A stretch of 8,627 nucleotides of DNA from Veillonellaceae bacterium (GCA_902834965.1 CADFKY010000038.1:1-8627); one strand, 5' to 3'. Shown: positions 1 through 6,635, counted from the stretch's first letter. Numbers and translations: made by a program. Notes: generated from the letters alone by a model not told the origin.

Positions 1-13
1 TTCATAAAAGATA

Positions 14-42
14 TTGAAATTTATCGAAAAGTTGTGTAAAAT
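14..42 (+). promoter_or_regulatory. Candidate ompA promoter
   Basis: TTGAAA at 14-19 and TAAAAT at 37-42 are separated by 17 bases, a good sigma70-type pair. Transcription would start near 49 and give a leader of about 55 bases. The assignment is by eye; the other AT-rich hexamers nearby (TATATT, TATTAT at 48-55) have no -35 at a proper distance. Confidence 0.5.
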
Positions 43-61
43 GAAAGTATATTATTACCAA

Positions 62-84
62 GGCCCTGTGTATTGTTATGGGCT
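62..84 (+). other. Weak hairpin in the ompA leader
   Basis: GGCCC at 62-66 can pair with GGGCT at 80-84 (one G-U pair) around a 13-base loop, followed by ATTTTT just before the ribosome site. It resembles a short terminator or a leader stem. The stem is only 5 bp, so a function is uncertain. Confidence 0.25.
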
Positions 85-103
85 ATTTTTGGAGGGAATT
101 ATA

Positions 104-1141
104 ATGAACAAAAAATTATTAGCTTTATTGGCAGTTGCTGCTGTAGGCGTATCCGTAGCTGGCGCAACTCCACAAACTCAATTCAACAAAGGCGAATTCC
201 AAGTTGATCTTGGTGCAGCTCATTCTAAAGCAAAAACTGAACATTTCAATGCTGATGCAAAATGGAACTTTGATGGTGGTTTGACATACGCTTTGTCTGA
301 CAAAACTGCTGTTCAATATGCTTACCATGGTTTGAACGACAAATTGGGTGGCATTGGCTATAGCGACAAAATGCACGAAGTAAACTTGGTTCAATCCTTG
401 AACAAAAACTTCGCTGTATATGGTGGCTATGCTCATATTTCTGGTGATGACTTCGCTAAAGCTAATAACATTGCACAAGCAGGTGTAATTGGTAAAGCTA
501 ACCTTGGCTCTAAAGTAGAAGTGTATGGTAAAGCTGGTGTAGGTACTAAGAAAACTTCCACTTGGGAAGCTGGTTTAGGCTACAAAGTGAACGAAGACTT
601 GGATATCAACGCTGGTTACCGTTATATCAACACAAAACATGCAGATAAGGAAAATATCTCCTTCCAAGGTCCTGTAGTTGGCTTGTCCTACCGCTTCGGT
701 GGTCACAAAACAGTAGCTCCTGTAGCAACTCCAGCTCCAGCTCCTGTATACACTCCAGCTCCAGCTCCTGTAGTAGAAGCTCCTGTATACAAAACTCCTA
801 AATTGGATTACTATGTACAATCCATCTACTTCGATTCCGACCAAGATGTAGCTCGTGCAGACCAATATCCAAACTTAACAGCTGCTGTAAATGCTGCTAA
901 CCAATACTCTCAAGACCAAGTCAAATTGTTGGGTAATGCTGATACTGACGCAACTCCTCAATACAATGTTGGCTTGTCCGAACGCCGCGTACAATACGTA
1001 GCTCAATACTTAGTAAACAACGGCGTATCTGCTGATCGTTTCATCGGTATCGCTAATGGCGACACTAAACCAGTAGCAACTAACTCTACTGCAGCAGGTA
1101 AAGCTGAAAACCGTCGTGTAGACGTTTACATTCACCGCTAA
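104..1141 (+). CDS. ompA: OmpA-family outer-membrane protein
   Basis: 345-residue outer-membrane protein that should anchor the outer membrane to peptidoglycan. Residues 1-21 are a signal peptide with a cleavage site after AGA (19-21). Residues about 22-198 have the alternating, aromatic-rich pattern of an 8-strand OmpA barrel, ending in SYRFGG. A Pro/Ala linker follows (204-228). Residues 235-345 form the OmpA C-terminal domain, with N288..LS..R295 matching the NxxLSxxR motif and D280 as the usual partner for diaminopimelate; NRRVD at 337-341 is the typical end. The start at 104 is chosen because GGAGGG at 91-96 sits 7 bases before it and a signal peptide follows directly; an upstream in-frame ATG at 41 lacks both. 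It appears monocistronic. The family call is firm; the species-specific role is inferred. Confidence 0.95.
   Translation: MNKKLLALLAVAAVGVSVAGATPQTQFNKGEFQVDLGAAHSKAKTEHFNADAKWNFDGGLTYALSDKTAVQYAYHGLNDKLGGIGYSDKMHEVNLVQSLNKNFAVYGGYAHISGDDFAKANNIAQAGVIGKANLGSKVEVYGKAGVGTKKTSTWEAGLGYKVNEDLDINAGYRYINTKHADKENISFQGPVVGLSYRFGGHKTVAPVATPAPAPVYTPAPAPVVEAPVYKTPKLDYYVQSIYFDSDQDVARADQYPNLTAAVNAANQYSQDQVKLLGNADTDATPQYNVGLSERRVQYVAQYLVNNGVSADRFIGIANGDTKPVATNSTAAGKAENRRVDVYIHR
728..772 (+). repeat. Tandem repeat encoding the Pro-Ala linker
   Basis: Two identical 21-base copies (728-748 and 752-772), with a 24-base period, encode TPAPAPV twice between the barrel and the peptidoglycan-binding domain. Such repeats can gain or lose copies by slippage, and here each step would keep the reading frame. 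Confidence 0.8.
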
Positions 1142-1148
1142 TCTTCAA

Positions 1149-1164
1149 TCTAATTTAGATTAGA
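1149..1164 (+). other. Short hairpin after the ompA stop codon
   Basis: TCTAAT (1149-1154) and ATTAGA (1159-1164) form a 6-bp stem with a TTAG loop, 8 bases after the stop codon. No U-run follows, so it is not a terminator by itself. It could protect the 3' end of the abundant ompA mRNA. Confidence 0.4.
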
Positions 1165-1172
1165 CATATAAT

Positions 1173-1237
1173 AAGTCCACCTTCTATCATGCTCTCGTGT
1201 TCATCGGGGGACCGAGCATGTGATAAGGTGGACTTTT
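1173..1237 (+). terminator. Long terminator hairpin of ompA
   Basis: AAGTCCACCTT (1173-1183) pairs perfectly with AAGGTGGACTT (1225-1235). Above an internal loop, CATGCTC (1188-1194) pairs with GAGCATG (1214-1220), leaving a 19-base loop. The transcript then reads TTTT at 1234-1237 and soon TTGTGTTAT. It is much longer than a normal intrinsic terminator, and the U-tract is short and overlaps the stem. Termination is the simplest reading; a small RNA or a dispersed repeat is possible. Confidence 0.7.
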
Positions 1238-1252
1238 GTGTTATACTAAACT

Positions 1253-1317
1253 TGCATACAATCGTAGGTCATACAATGTTCATTAAGTTTTGGTAATGTA
1301 TGCATTGTGAGTATAGT
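1253..1317 (+). promoter_or_regulatory. Repeat-rich region upstream of the permease gene
   Basis: An 8-bp inverted repeat, TGCATACA (1253-1260) and TGTATGCA (1297-1304), encloses 36 bases. CATACAAT occurs directly repeated at 1255-1262 and 1270-1277. The best promoter-like pair is TTGGTA (1290-1295), 16 bases, TATAGT (1312-1317), but it would leave a leader of only about 8 bases before the ATG. An alternative -10, TACAAT (1272-1277), has no good -35. The promoter for the gene at 1332 must lie here, since a terminator precedes it, but I cannot fix its position. Confidence 0.3.
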
Positions 1318-1331
1318 AAAGTAGGTTATAT

Positions 1332-2453
1332 ATGAAACGATTTAAATATTACAAACCGCTTATAGGGGCCATTATATTGGCTGGCGTTATGATCATGATG
1401 GCGCTCCGTATTAGCGATATAGCCAATGCTATTGATGCCATTGTTACTGCTTTTGTTCCACTTATAGTAGGTGCTTGTATCGCATTTGTCCTCGATATTC
1501 TCGTTGTGCGTTATGAACGCTGGCTGTGGCCTAAGAGTAAAACTGGTTGGAAAGATAAAATTAGACGACCTTTAAGTCTTGTATTATCCTTTGTTACTAT
1601 CAGTGCTATCGTGTATTTCATTGCTCGCATGGCGATTCCACAATTGATTCATTCCATGTCGATTATCGTAGCTTCTTCGCCGCAGTTGTATACAGATTTC
1701 CAAACATGGATGCAACACTTTACAGAAACCATTCCAATGGCCTCCAATCAAACTCTTATGGATACCTTGAGTGGTGAAAGTATTGTTAAATATACTCGCG
1801 AGTGGGGCACAAAGGGTGGTACATACCTTGTGAATGCGATGGGGACAGCCTTATCGTGGACTTTGAATATAGGTTTAGGTTTAATCTTTGCCATTTATAT
1901 GTTGCTCGATAAAGAGCGACTTATGATGCAAGGTAAACGAATCCTAAAAGCCTATGCATCTGATGAGTGGGTTAACCGTGTTAGTTATGTGACACGCGTA
2001 GCTGTTCAAACTTTTAGTAACTTCTTTGTAGGCCAGTTTATAGATGCCTTGATTTTAGGTATTATGGTGGGTATTTCATTGTGGGCATTTAATATCGAAT
2101 ATGCTACTACGATTGCCTGTGTTATTGGTCTTACTGCATTAGTTCCATTGCTAGGTATTTATGTAGGAGGCGTTATAGGCGCAGTTATCTTACTTACTGT
2201 TAGTCCTATGGATGCATTAATCTATGTGATTATCTTAGAGGTTCTTCATCAAATTGAAAGTAACTTTATTTATCCTAAAATCGTAGGTAATTCTGTTGGT
2301 TTACCTGGTTTGTGGGTGTTTGCAGCCGTTATCGTAGGTGGTAGTTTAATGGGGGTCACTGGTATGTTGATTGGCGTACCTTTGGTGGCAACATGTTACA
2401 AATTGCTTATGACTGATGTAAACGATCGACTTGCATCGAATGAAGGTTTATAG
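1332..2453 (+). CDS. AI-2E family transporter (PF01594)
   Basis: 373-residue inner-membrane permease, of usual family length. Hydrophobic segments lie near residues 8-28, 36-58, 82-105, 172-192, 228-256, 258-290, 295-306 and 325-357, with a mostly polar stretch at about 108-168. The C-terminal half carries the family signature: FIDALILG (236-243), the loop LVPLLGIYVGG (270-280), IESNFIYPKIVG (308-319) and a final glycine-rich segment ending MLIGVPLVA (345-353). Known members include the AI-2 exporter TqsA and Na+/H+ antiporters, so the family name does not fix the substrate. The ribosome site is weak (AGTAGG about 6 bases before the ATG). It is separated from ompA by a terminator. There is no clear terminator after it, so some read-through into the PepSY gene is possible. 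Confidence 0.88.
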   Translation: MKRFKYYKPLIGAIILAGVMIMMALRISDIANAIDAIVTAFVPLIVGACIAFVLDILVVRYERWLWPKSKTGWKDKIRRPLSLVLSFVTISAIVYFIARMAIPQLIHSMSIIVASSPQLYTDFQTWMQHFTETIPMASNQTLMDTLSGESIVKYTREWGTKGGTYLVNAMGTALSWTLNIGLGLIFAIYMLLDKERLMMQGKRILKAYASDEWVNRVSYVTRVAVQTFSNFFVGQFIDALILGIMVGISLWAFNIEYATTIACVIGLTALVPLLGIYVGGVIGAVILLTVSPMDALIYVIILEVLHQIESNFIYPKIVGNSVGLPGLWVFAAVIVGGSLMGVTGMLIGVPLVATCYKLLMTDVNDRLASNEGL

Positions 2454-2493
2454 TATATTGTCTAAATAATATATCTATTTATGTATGTTTTGT

Positions 2494-2512
2494 GTGCTGT
2501 TGCATATAGCAC
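2494..2512 (+). other. Hairpin between permease and PepSY genes
   Basis: GTGCTGT (2494-2500) pairs with ATAGCAC (2506-2512), with one G-U pair and a 5-base loop. Neither strand has a U-run after it, so I do not call it a terminator. It may be an mRNA processing or stability element. Confidence 0.35.
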
Positions 2513-2541
2513 GAAATTATAGTAATTCTAGTATACGGATG

Positions 2542-2562
2542 GCTTTTACCATAGGTGAAAGC
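2542..2562 (+). other. 9-bp hairpin in the PepSY gene leader
   Basis: GCTTTTACC (2542-2550) pairs with GGTGAAAGC (2554-2562) around an ATA loop, with one G-U pair. It ends 12 bases before the AGGAGG ribosome site (2575-2580). It could act as a leader stem or, as DNA, as an operator. I found no convincing -10/-35 pair for the gene nearby. Confidence 0.4.
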
Positions 2563-2587
2563 ATTGTATATAGTAGGAGGATATGTA

Positions 2588-3244
2588 ATGAATAAAAAGT
2601 TGATTTCTATGGCATTAACTGGTGTATTGGCAGTTGGAGTATTGTCCGTTGCTACACCTAGTGTGGCAGATGCACGTAAAACAAAACCAGAAACAAGTAC
2701 TGATATTTCTGTACAACGTGCACCAGGGGAATCCATGGTTATGACTATGAGCAAAATTGGTACTATTTTCCAAAACCGTTTTCCTAATGCAGCACTTCAT
2801 TCTGTAGAGCTTAACTCTAATGATTTGAACTATGGCTACAAAGTAGTAGGCTATAGTAAATATCATCAATATAAGATGAAAATCGACGTTATCACTGGTA
2901 ATACTTCTGATATGGATGAAGGTGGCAAACCTAAGAAAGTTATCGGTGAAATCTTCAATAAAGATAAAGTCATCGAAGCTGCTCAAGCTGAGCGCGTTGC
3001 AAAACAACAACTTGGTGCTGATGCAGTTGTAAAAGGCTGGAAAATTGAAGCTCATGAAGGTAAAATCCTATACTATATGACAATGCATCAAGACGGTAAA
3101 AAGACTGTAGTTACTGTAGACGCTGAAACAGGTGCTTATGTAGGTCAAACTAAATCTAGTAAATTACCTCCTGAACCAGATCAAGGCTTCGATGGTCGCA
3201 GAACAAATATTATTTGGGATAACACTATTGATATGGGCCGTTAA
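2588..3244 (+). CDS. Secreted protein with two PepSY-like domains
   Basis: 218-residue exported protein. Residues 1-29 are a signal peptide (MNKK, hydrophobic core, cleavage after VADA at 26-29). Two PepSY-like repeats follow. The first, at about 57-108, has YKVVGYSKYHQYKMKIDVITG; the second, at about 127-187, has ILYYMTMHQDGKKTVVTVDAETG. Both show the family's beta-strand pair ending in D-x-x-TG. A basic, proline-containing tail (192-218) follows. PepSY domains are known as pro-regions or inhibitors of secreted peptidases, but no peptidase gene lies in the window, so the partner is unknown. The start at 2588 has AGGAGG 7 bases upstream; an in-frame ATG at 2555 has none and would mask the signal peptide. 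The product should be periplasmic, or surface-exposed if it is exported further. Confidence 0.8.
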   Translation: MNKKLISMALTGVLAVGVLSVATPSVADARKTKPETSTDISVQRAPGESMVMTMSKIGTIFQNRFPNAALHSVELNSNDLNYGYKVVGYSKYHQYKMKIDVITGNTSDMDEGGKPKKVIGEIFNKDKVIEAAQAERVAKQQLGADAVVKGWKIEAHEGKILYYMTMHQDGKKTVVTVDAETGAYVGQTKSSKLPPEPDQGFDGRRTNIIWDNTIDMGR

Positions 3245-3268
3245 TCCATTTAGAATATTCGACATAAT

Positions 3269-3299
3269 AAAAGGACTGTGTTTATACACAGTCCTTTTT
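3269..3299. terminator. Bidirectional terminator between convergent genes
   Basis: AAAAGGACTGTGT (3269-3281) pairs perfectly with ACACAGTCCTTTT (3286-3298) around a TTAT loop, a 13-bp stem. On the plus strand it ends in five T; on the minus strand in TTTTATTAT. It can therefore stop both the PepSY transcript and that of the reductase gene, whose stop codon lies 44 bases to the right. Confidence 0.93.
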
Positions 3300-3342
3300 G
3301 TCGTTGTTACATTGTTATTACGTAGTTATTATGTAGTTAGTA

Positions 3343-4860
3343 TTACCAACGGTGTTCGTAGTATACTTGTGTCCACATAATTACCTCTACAAGAGAAGGG
3401 TGTGGACTCATAGTTTCACCTACAGTGATAACGGATTTAGGATCCATATCACGAGTAATACCTTTTTCACGTAACCGTTTTGTACGTTCAGAAGCGATTT
3501 CTTCATTGATAGCTGTCAATGGTGTTACACCGCTATTCATAAGGTTAACGTAAGGTTGGAATAAGATGGAGGCTTGAGGGCCTGTTACATGCATACCAAG
3601 GATATGATTTGTATCTTTATCGACTACGATTTTTACAAAGCCATCATTTACATCGCCAGGATTAATACCCATTGCATAACCTTTAGCTGTAGAGGAGTAG
3701 TAGTTTTTACCTACACCTACATTGTAACCCGCTTTAATAGCTTCTGCTTCAGTTAGCCCTACGCTACCGATTTCAGGGTAGGAGAAGGTAACCTTTGGCA
3801 ATGTATCATAGCGTGCCCAACGGAAATCTTCTTCGTTTTTTGCAAAGTATAGATTATGGGCGATAATATCTGCTTCGTAGTTTGCGCGGTGGCGGAATGC
3901 AGGCTCGCCGTTTACATCACCTAATGCATAGATACCATCTACAGATGTTTCGAGGAATTCATTTGTTTTGATCCAGCCTTTTGGTAATGTTTCAATACCT
4001 GTATTTTCAAGGTGTAATTCTTCGACAGCAGGGCGAATACCGGCAGCAACTAGAATTTCTTCAACCTTTGTCTCTGTAATTTCACCAGTAGTACGATCTT
4101 TTGTGACTACTACCTTGAGGCCGTCTTCTTGACGGATTTCAACAGTGTCTTGGTTCAATATAACATTGATGCCGCGAGCACGATAGTTTTGGAGAAGATG
4201 TTCAGACATCTCTTCGTCTTCCTTAGGTACAAGACGTACATTATGCTGAATGATGGTAACTTCAGTACCAGCAGCATCAAATACATGGCCAAACTCTACA
4301 CCGATAGGACCAGCACCGAGTACTGCGAGGGATTTATATGGTTGTTTAGGGAATTTATCGCCAAAAAGGCTTTCACTAGAAAGATAACCTGCCTCTTGTA
4401 AGCCTGGTACATTCGGAATATTGCTATAGCCACCAGTACCAAGAATAATAGTAGGGGCTGTGATTTCTACAGTACCAGAGCCATCGTTGAGATGAATGTT
4501 CATAACCTTATCGGATACAAAGCTAGCTGCACCACGGTATACGTCAACATTATCGAAAGCGTTGTAATAATCGTAGATGCCTGCGGATTCGTCAATCTTA
4601 AACCATGTACGTTTAGAAACGGTGTCCCAGTCCATAGTAGCATTGCTAACATTAATACCGATTTTTTTGAATTCTTCTACCTCTTGGATTGCATTAGCTG
4701 CTGTAACCATAACCTTTGTAGGAATACAACCGCGAGTTAGGCATGTGCCACCAAATTTGCCTTTTTCAATGATAGCTACTTTTTTACCCACTTTGATAGC
4801 AGCATCAGCTACGATGGTTGCACCACCTGTACCAACTACAATAATATCGTATTGTTTCAT
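3343..4860 (-). CDS. Dihydrolipoyl dehydrogenase-like flavoprotein reductase
   Basis: 505-residue cytoplasmic FAD- and NAD(P)-dependent oxidoreductase of the class I disulfide reductase family. The redox pair C40/C45 is in GGTCLTRGCIPTK. The FAD fold starts at GTGGAT (10-15), with Thr where the third Gly usually is. The nucleotide-binding fold is GAGPIG (182-187) with E189. The second FAD motif is YALGDV (311-316). The catalytic His/Glu pair near the C-terminus is H487 and E492 in HPSLVE, matching HPTLHE of dihydrolipoyl dehydrogenase. Two oddities stand out. Strand 2 of the NAD(P) site ends in Q205, neither the acidic residue of NAD enzymes nor a basic cluster of NADP enzymes. About 30 extra charged residues (452-483) precede HPSLVE. 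No 2-oxoacid dehydrogenase genes adjoin, so the natural disulfide substrate is unknown. AAAGGA lies 6 bases before the ATG. Confidence 0.85.
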   Translation of the reverse strand: MKQYDIIVVGTGGATIVADAAIKVGKKVAIIEKGKFGGTCLTRGCIPTKVMVTAANAIQEVEEFKKIGINVSNATMDWDTVSKRTWFKIDESAGIYDYYNAFDNVDVYRGAASFVSDKVMNIHLNDGSGTVEITAPTIILGTGGYSNIPNVPGLQEAGYLSSESLFGDKFPKQPYKSLAVLGAGPIGVEFGHVFDAAGTEVTIIQHNVRLVPKEDEEMSEHLLQNYRARGINVILNQDTVEIRQEDGLKVVVTKDRTTGEITETKVEEILVAAGIRPAVEELHLENTGIETLPKGWIKTNEFLETSVDGIYALGDVNGEPAFRHRANYEADIIAHNLYFAKNEEDFRWARYDTLPKVTFSYPEIGSVGLTEAEAIKAGYNVGVGKNYYSSTAKGYAMGINPGDVNDGFVKIVVDKDTNHILGMHVTGPQASILFQPYVNLMNSGVTPLTAINEEIASERTKRLREKGITRDMDPKSVITVGETMSPHPSLVEVIMWTQVYYEHRW

Positions 4861-4909
4861 GTTGATTCCTTTCTATTTATATCTATTAATAGTTATTATC
4901 ATTAACTCT

Positions 4910-4937
4910 ATTATAACATTATATTGAAGAAAATCAA
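4910..4937 (-). promoter_or_regulatory. Promoter of the reductase gene
   Basis: Read on the minus strand, TTGATT (4937-4932), 16 bases, then TATAAT (4915-4910), with an extended -10 TGT just before it. Transcription would begin near 4903, giving a leader of about 43 bases. A strong match. Confidence 0.72.
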
Positions 4938-4959
4938 TATAGATGATTGTGTTCAATAT
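4921..4959. promoter_or_regulatory. Inverted repeats overlapping the reductase promoter
   Basis: ATATTGAA (4921-4928) lies in the spacer of the promoter, TCAATAT (4934-4940) on its -35, and TTCAATAT (4952-4959) just upstream. The first and third are perfect 8-bp inverted copies; the first and second form ATATTGA-N6-TCAATAT. The placement is that of a repressor operator or, for the upstream copy, an activator site. The half-sites recall the Crp/Fnr style (TTGA..TCAA), but the spacing does not fit exactly. Confidence 0.45.
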
Positions 4960-5081
4960 AAACAATTATGATTAATATAAATATCTATATCTATATTGTT
5001 TGTTAGAGCATGTTCTTTATATTATACACTGAGTAGTACTGAAAGTAGTATAGTAAGGCTGATTTTTTATCTATTGAACAC

Positions 5082-5109
5082 AAAAAAAAGACGGTCCCGA
5101 AGGACCGCC
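5082..5109 (-). terminator. Terminator of sstT
   Basis: On the minus strand GGCGGTCC (5109-5102) and GGACCGTC (5097-5090) form an 8-bp stem (one G-U) capped by a TTCG tetraloop, followed by eight T (5089-5082). It begins 8 bases after the sstT stop codon. A textbook intrinsic terminator, active on the minus strand only. Confidence 0.95.
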
Positions 5110-5117
5110 TATAGGTG

Positions 5118-6338
5118 TTAATCCCAGTTTTCGTGATAGCCACGTTTTGCATAATCTGCAGTAGCTGTGAAGAGAATATCTGTACTGGAGTTAAGTGCTG
5201 TTTCAGTGGAGTCTTGTAAAACACCGATGATGAAACCTACACCTACAACTTGCATTGCAATATCATTGGAGATACCGAATAGAGAACAAGCTAGAGGAAT
5301 TAGAAGTAGGGAACCACCAGCAACGCCAGAAGCGCCACAAGCACCGATTGTAGCAATAACAGATAAAAGGATTGCTGTAGGGACATCTACAACGATACCA
5401 AGTGTATGTGCAGCAGCTAATGTCATGATTGTAATTGTGATCGCTGCACCACCCATGTTGATAGTAGCACCCAATGGAATGGATACGGAATACATATCAG
5501 GGTTAAGTTTTAAACGTTTTGCTAAATCAAGGTTAACAGGAATGTTTGCTGCAGAGCTACGAGTAAAGAACGCATAGATAGCAGATTCACGCAAACATTT
5601 AAATACCAATGGATATGGATTGCGACGAAGGTATACAAAAGATAGAAGTGGATTTACTACTAATGCTACGAAAATCATAGAACCAAGTAGTAATACGAGT
5701 AATTGGAAGTAGCCGATTAAAGCTTCAATACCGTTAGTAGCGATAGAGTCAGCTACGAGACCCATAATACCTAGAGGAGCAAAGCGGATAATCCAACCTA
5801 CTACAGTTGTAATAGCTTGAGCGATAGACTCCATTACTTCTTTAGTATTCATTGGTGCATGGCGTAAAGCACCGCCAATGATAAGTGCCCAACCTAAAAT
5901 ACCGATATAGTTAGCGGTCATTAAGGCTTTCACAGGGTTATCAACAATATTTTTTAAAAGTGTTTTCATAACCTCTACGATCCCTTGTGGTGGAGCTGCA
6001 TCAGCTGCACTAGCTGCAAGGTGTAATGTAGTAGGGAACATAAAGCTTACGACTACAGCAAGTGCTGCAGAAAGGAATGTACCTAATAAATATAATGTGA
6101 TTACAGATCCCATCCCAGTCTTTTGACCAGAACGATGTTTACTGATAGCTGCAATAACAAGGAAAAATACAAGGATTGGTGCAATCCCTTTTAAAGCACC
6201 AACAAAGAGAACGCCTAATAAAGCTAGTTCATTTGCCAATTCTGGCACGTATAGAGCTGTCAAAATACCAATAATCAAACCTATGATTATTTGTTGGATT
6301 AGACTGACTCTATTGATTGATTTTACAAATCGATTCAT
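5118..6338 (-). CDS. sstT: Serine/threonine:Na+ symporter SstT
   Basis: 406-residue inner-membrane symporter of the dicarboxylate/amino-acid:cation family, close to the 414 residues of E. coli SstT. It takes up serine and threonine with Na+. The C-terminal half is highly typical: [12 protein letters not shown] (259-270, hairpin 1), [20 protein letters not shown] (284-303, including the NMGG unwound helix), [16 protein letters not shown] (333-348, hairpin 2) and [12 protein letters not shown] (376-387). In the last motif D376, T380 and N383 match the substrate ligands of GltPh, and E379 replaces the Arg that selects acidic substrates, which fits neutral amino acids. The ATG at 6338 has GGAG 6 bases upstream; a TTG at 6350 lacks a ribosome site. 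It is transcribed alone. In an amino-acid-using anaerobe, serine can feed pyruvate; that link is inferred. Confidence 0.95.
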   Translation of the reverse strand: MNRFVKSINRVSLIQQIIIGLIIGILTALYVPELANELALLGVLFVGALKGIAPILVFFLVIAAISKHRSGQKTGMGSVITLYLLGTFLSAALAVVVSFMFPTTLHLAASAADAAPPQGIVEVMKTLLKNIVDNPVKALMTANYIGILGWALIIGGALRHAPMNTKEVMESIAQAITTVVGWIIRFAPLGIMGLVADSIATNGIEALIGYFQLLVLLLGSMIFVALVVNPLLSFVYLRRNPYPLVFKCLRESAIYAFFTRSSAANIPVNLDLAKRLKLNPDMYSVSIPLGATINMGGAAITITIMTLAAAHTLGIVVDVPTAILLSVIATIGACGASGVAGGSLLLIPLACSLFGISNDIAMQVVGVGFIIGVLQDSTETALNSSTDILFTATADYAKRGYHENWD

Positions 6339-6374
6339 AGTACACTCCAATACTTAATAAAAACTAATAAAAGA

Positions 6375-6402
6375 CCATGGAAAAGATATCTTTTCAACAT
6401 GG
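6375..6402 (-). promoter_or_regulatory. Hairpin at the start of the sstT transcript
   Basis: On the minus strand CCATG, a TT bulge, then the perfect 16-bp palindrome GAAAAGATATCTTTTC, then CATGG, make an 11-bp stem with an ATAT loop. TCTTTTATTAGTTTTTATT follows. It would form within the first ~30 bases of the mRNA. It resembles a terminator, so attenuation is possible; mRNA protection or a DNA operator are alternatives. Confidence 0.5.
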
Positions 6403-6411
6403 ACATATGTC
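6402..6411. promoter_or_regulatory. Palindrome at the sstT transcription start
   Basis: GACATATGTC is a perfect 10-bp palindrome directly adjoining the -10 box, covering the predicted start site near 6405. The position would suit a repressor. It is short, and chance cannot be excluded. Confidence 0.3.
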
Positions 6412-6440
6412 ATTATACAACGAACATAGATTGGTGGCAA
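6412..6440 (-). promoter_or_regulatory. sstT promoter
   Basis: On the minus strand TTGCCA (6440-6435), 17 bases, TATAAT (6417-6412). Predicted start near 6405, leader about 67 bases. The same hexamers and spacing occur in the first rRNA promoter at 8385-8413. Confidence 0.8.
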
Positions 6441-6564
6441 TAGAGAATATCATAGTCATTAATATATAGTTAAATTGGATCTACTGTGACTGATAACGAT
6501 ATTTATTTTGTAATATGCTAGTTTTAATAGTAGTGAATATATTACTTTAACTAAATATGTGCTC

Positions 6565-6596
6565 TTTACATAGTTACTATATATAGTATATATAAT
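6565..6596 (+). promoter_or_regulatory. Candidate upstream promoter of menG with palindrome
   Basis: TTTACA at 6565-6570 is followed by TATATA at 6587-6592 (16 bases) or TATAAT at 6591-6596 (20 bases, long). The 14-bp perfect palindrome TACTATATATAGTA (6575-6588) lies in the spacer. The whole stretch is AT-rich, so this is a weak call. Otherwise 6441-6564 shows no gene and no clear signal. Confidence 0.3.
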
Positions 6597-6605
6597 AGGA
6601 TTCTT

Positions 6606-6635
6606 TTGATAGGCGTCATAGTATGATATACTATG
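6606..6635 (+). promoter_or_regulatory. menG promoter overlapped by a 19-bp palindrome
   Basis: TTGATA (6606-6611) precedes TATACT (6627-6632, 15 bases, with extended TGA) or TACTAT (6629-6634, 17 bases). CATAGTAT (6617-6624) and ATACTATG (6628-6635) are perfect inverted copies separated by GAT, so the palindrome covers the -10. This arrangement is typical of a repressor operator. The leader would be about 40 bases. Confidence 0.55.

Noticed and set aside
125..865. Minus-strand frames opposite ompA (125-478 and 575-865).
   Set aside because: Mirror frames of a strongly supported gene; their Ser/Tyr/Val-rich composition reflects the ompA codon pattern.
1332..2453. Calling the permease an AI-2 quorum-sensing exporter.
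   Set aside because: The family includes ion antiporters and members of unknown substrate; no luxS or AI-2 genes are in the window.
3192..3380. 62-residue plus-strand frame after the PepSY gene.
   Set aside because: It overlaps the end of the PepSY gene, runs through the strong terminator hairpin and has no ribosome site.
4945..4967. ATTGTGTT...AACAAT near the reductase promoter as a Rex (NADH-sensing) site.
   Set aside because: The half-sites are spaced one base too far apart and one arm lacks the conserved CACAA; a Rex call would be over-reading.
5003..5224. 73-residue minus-strand frame at the end of sstT.
   Set aside because: Overlaps the sstT coding end and its terminator in another frame; no domain and no ribosome site recognised.
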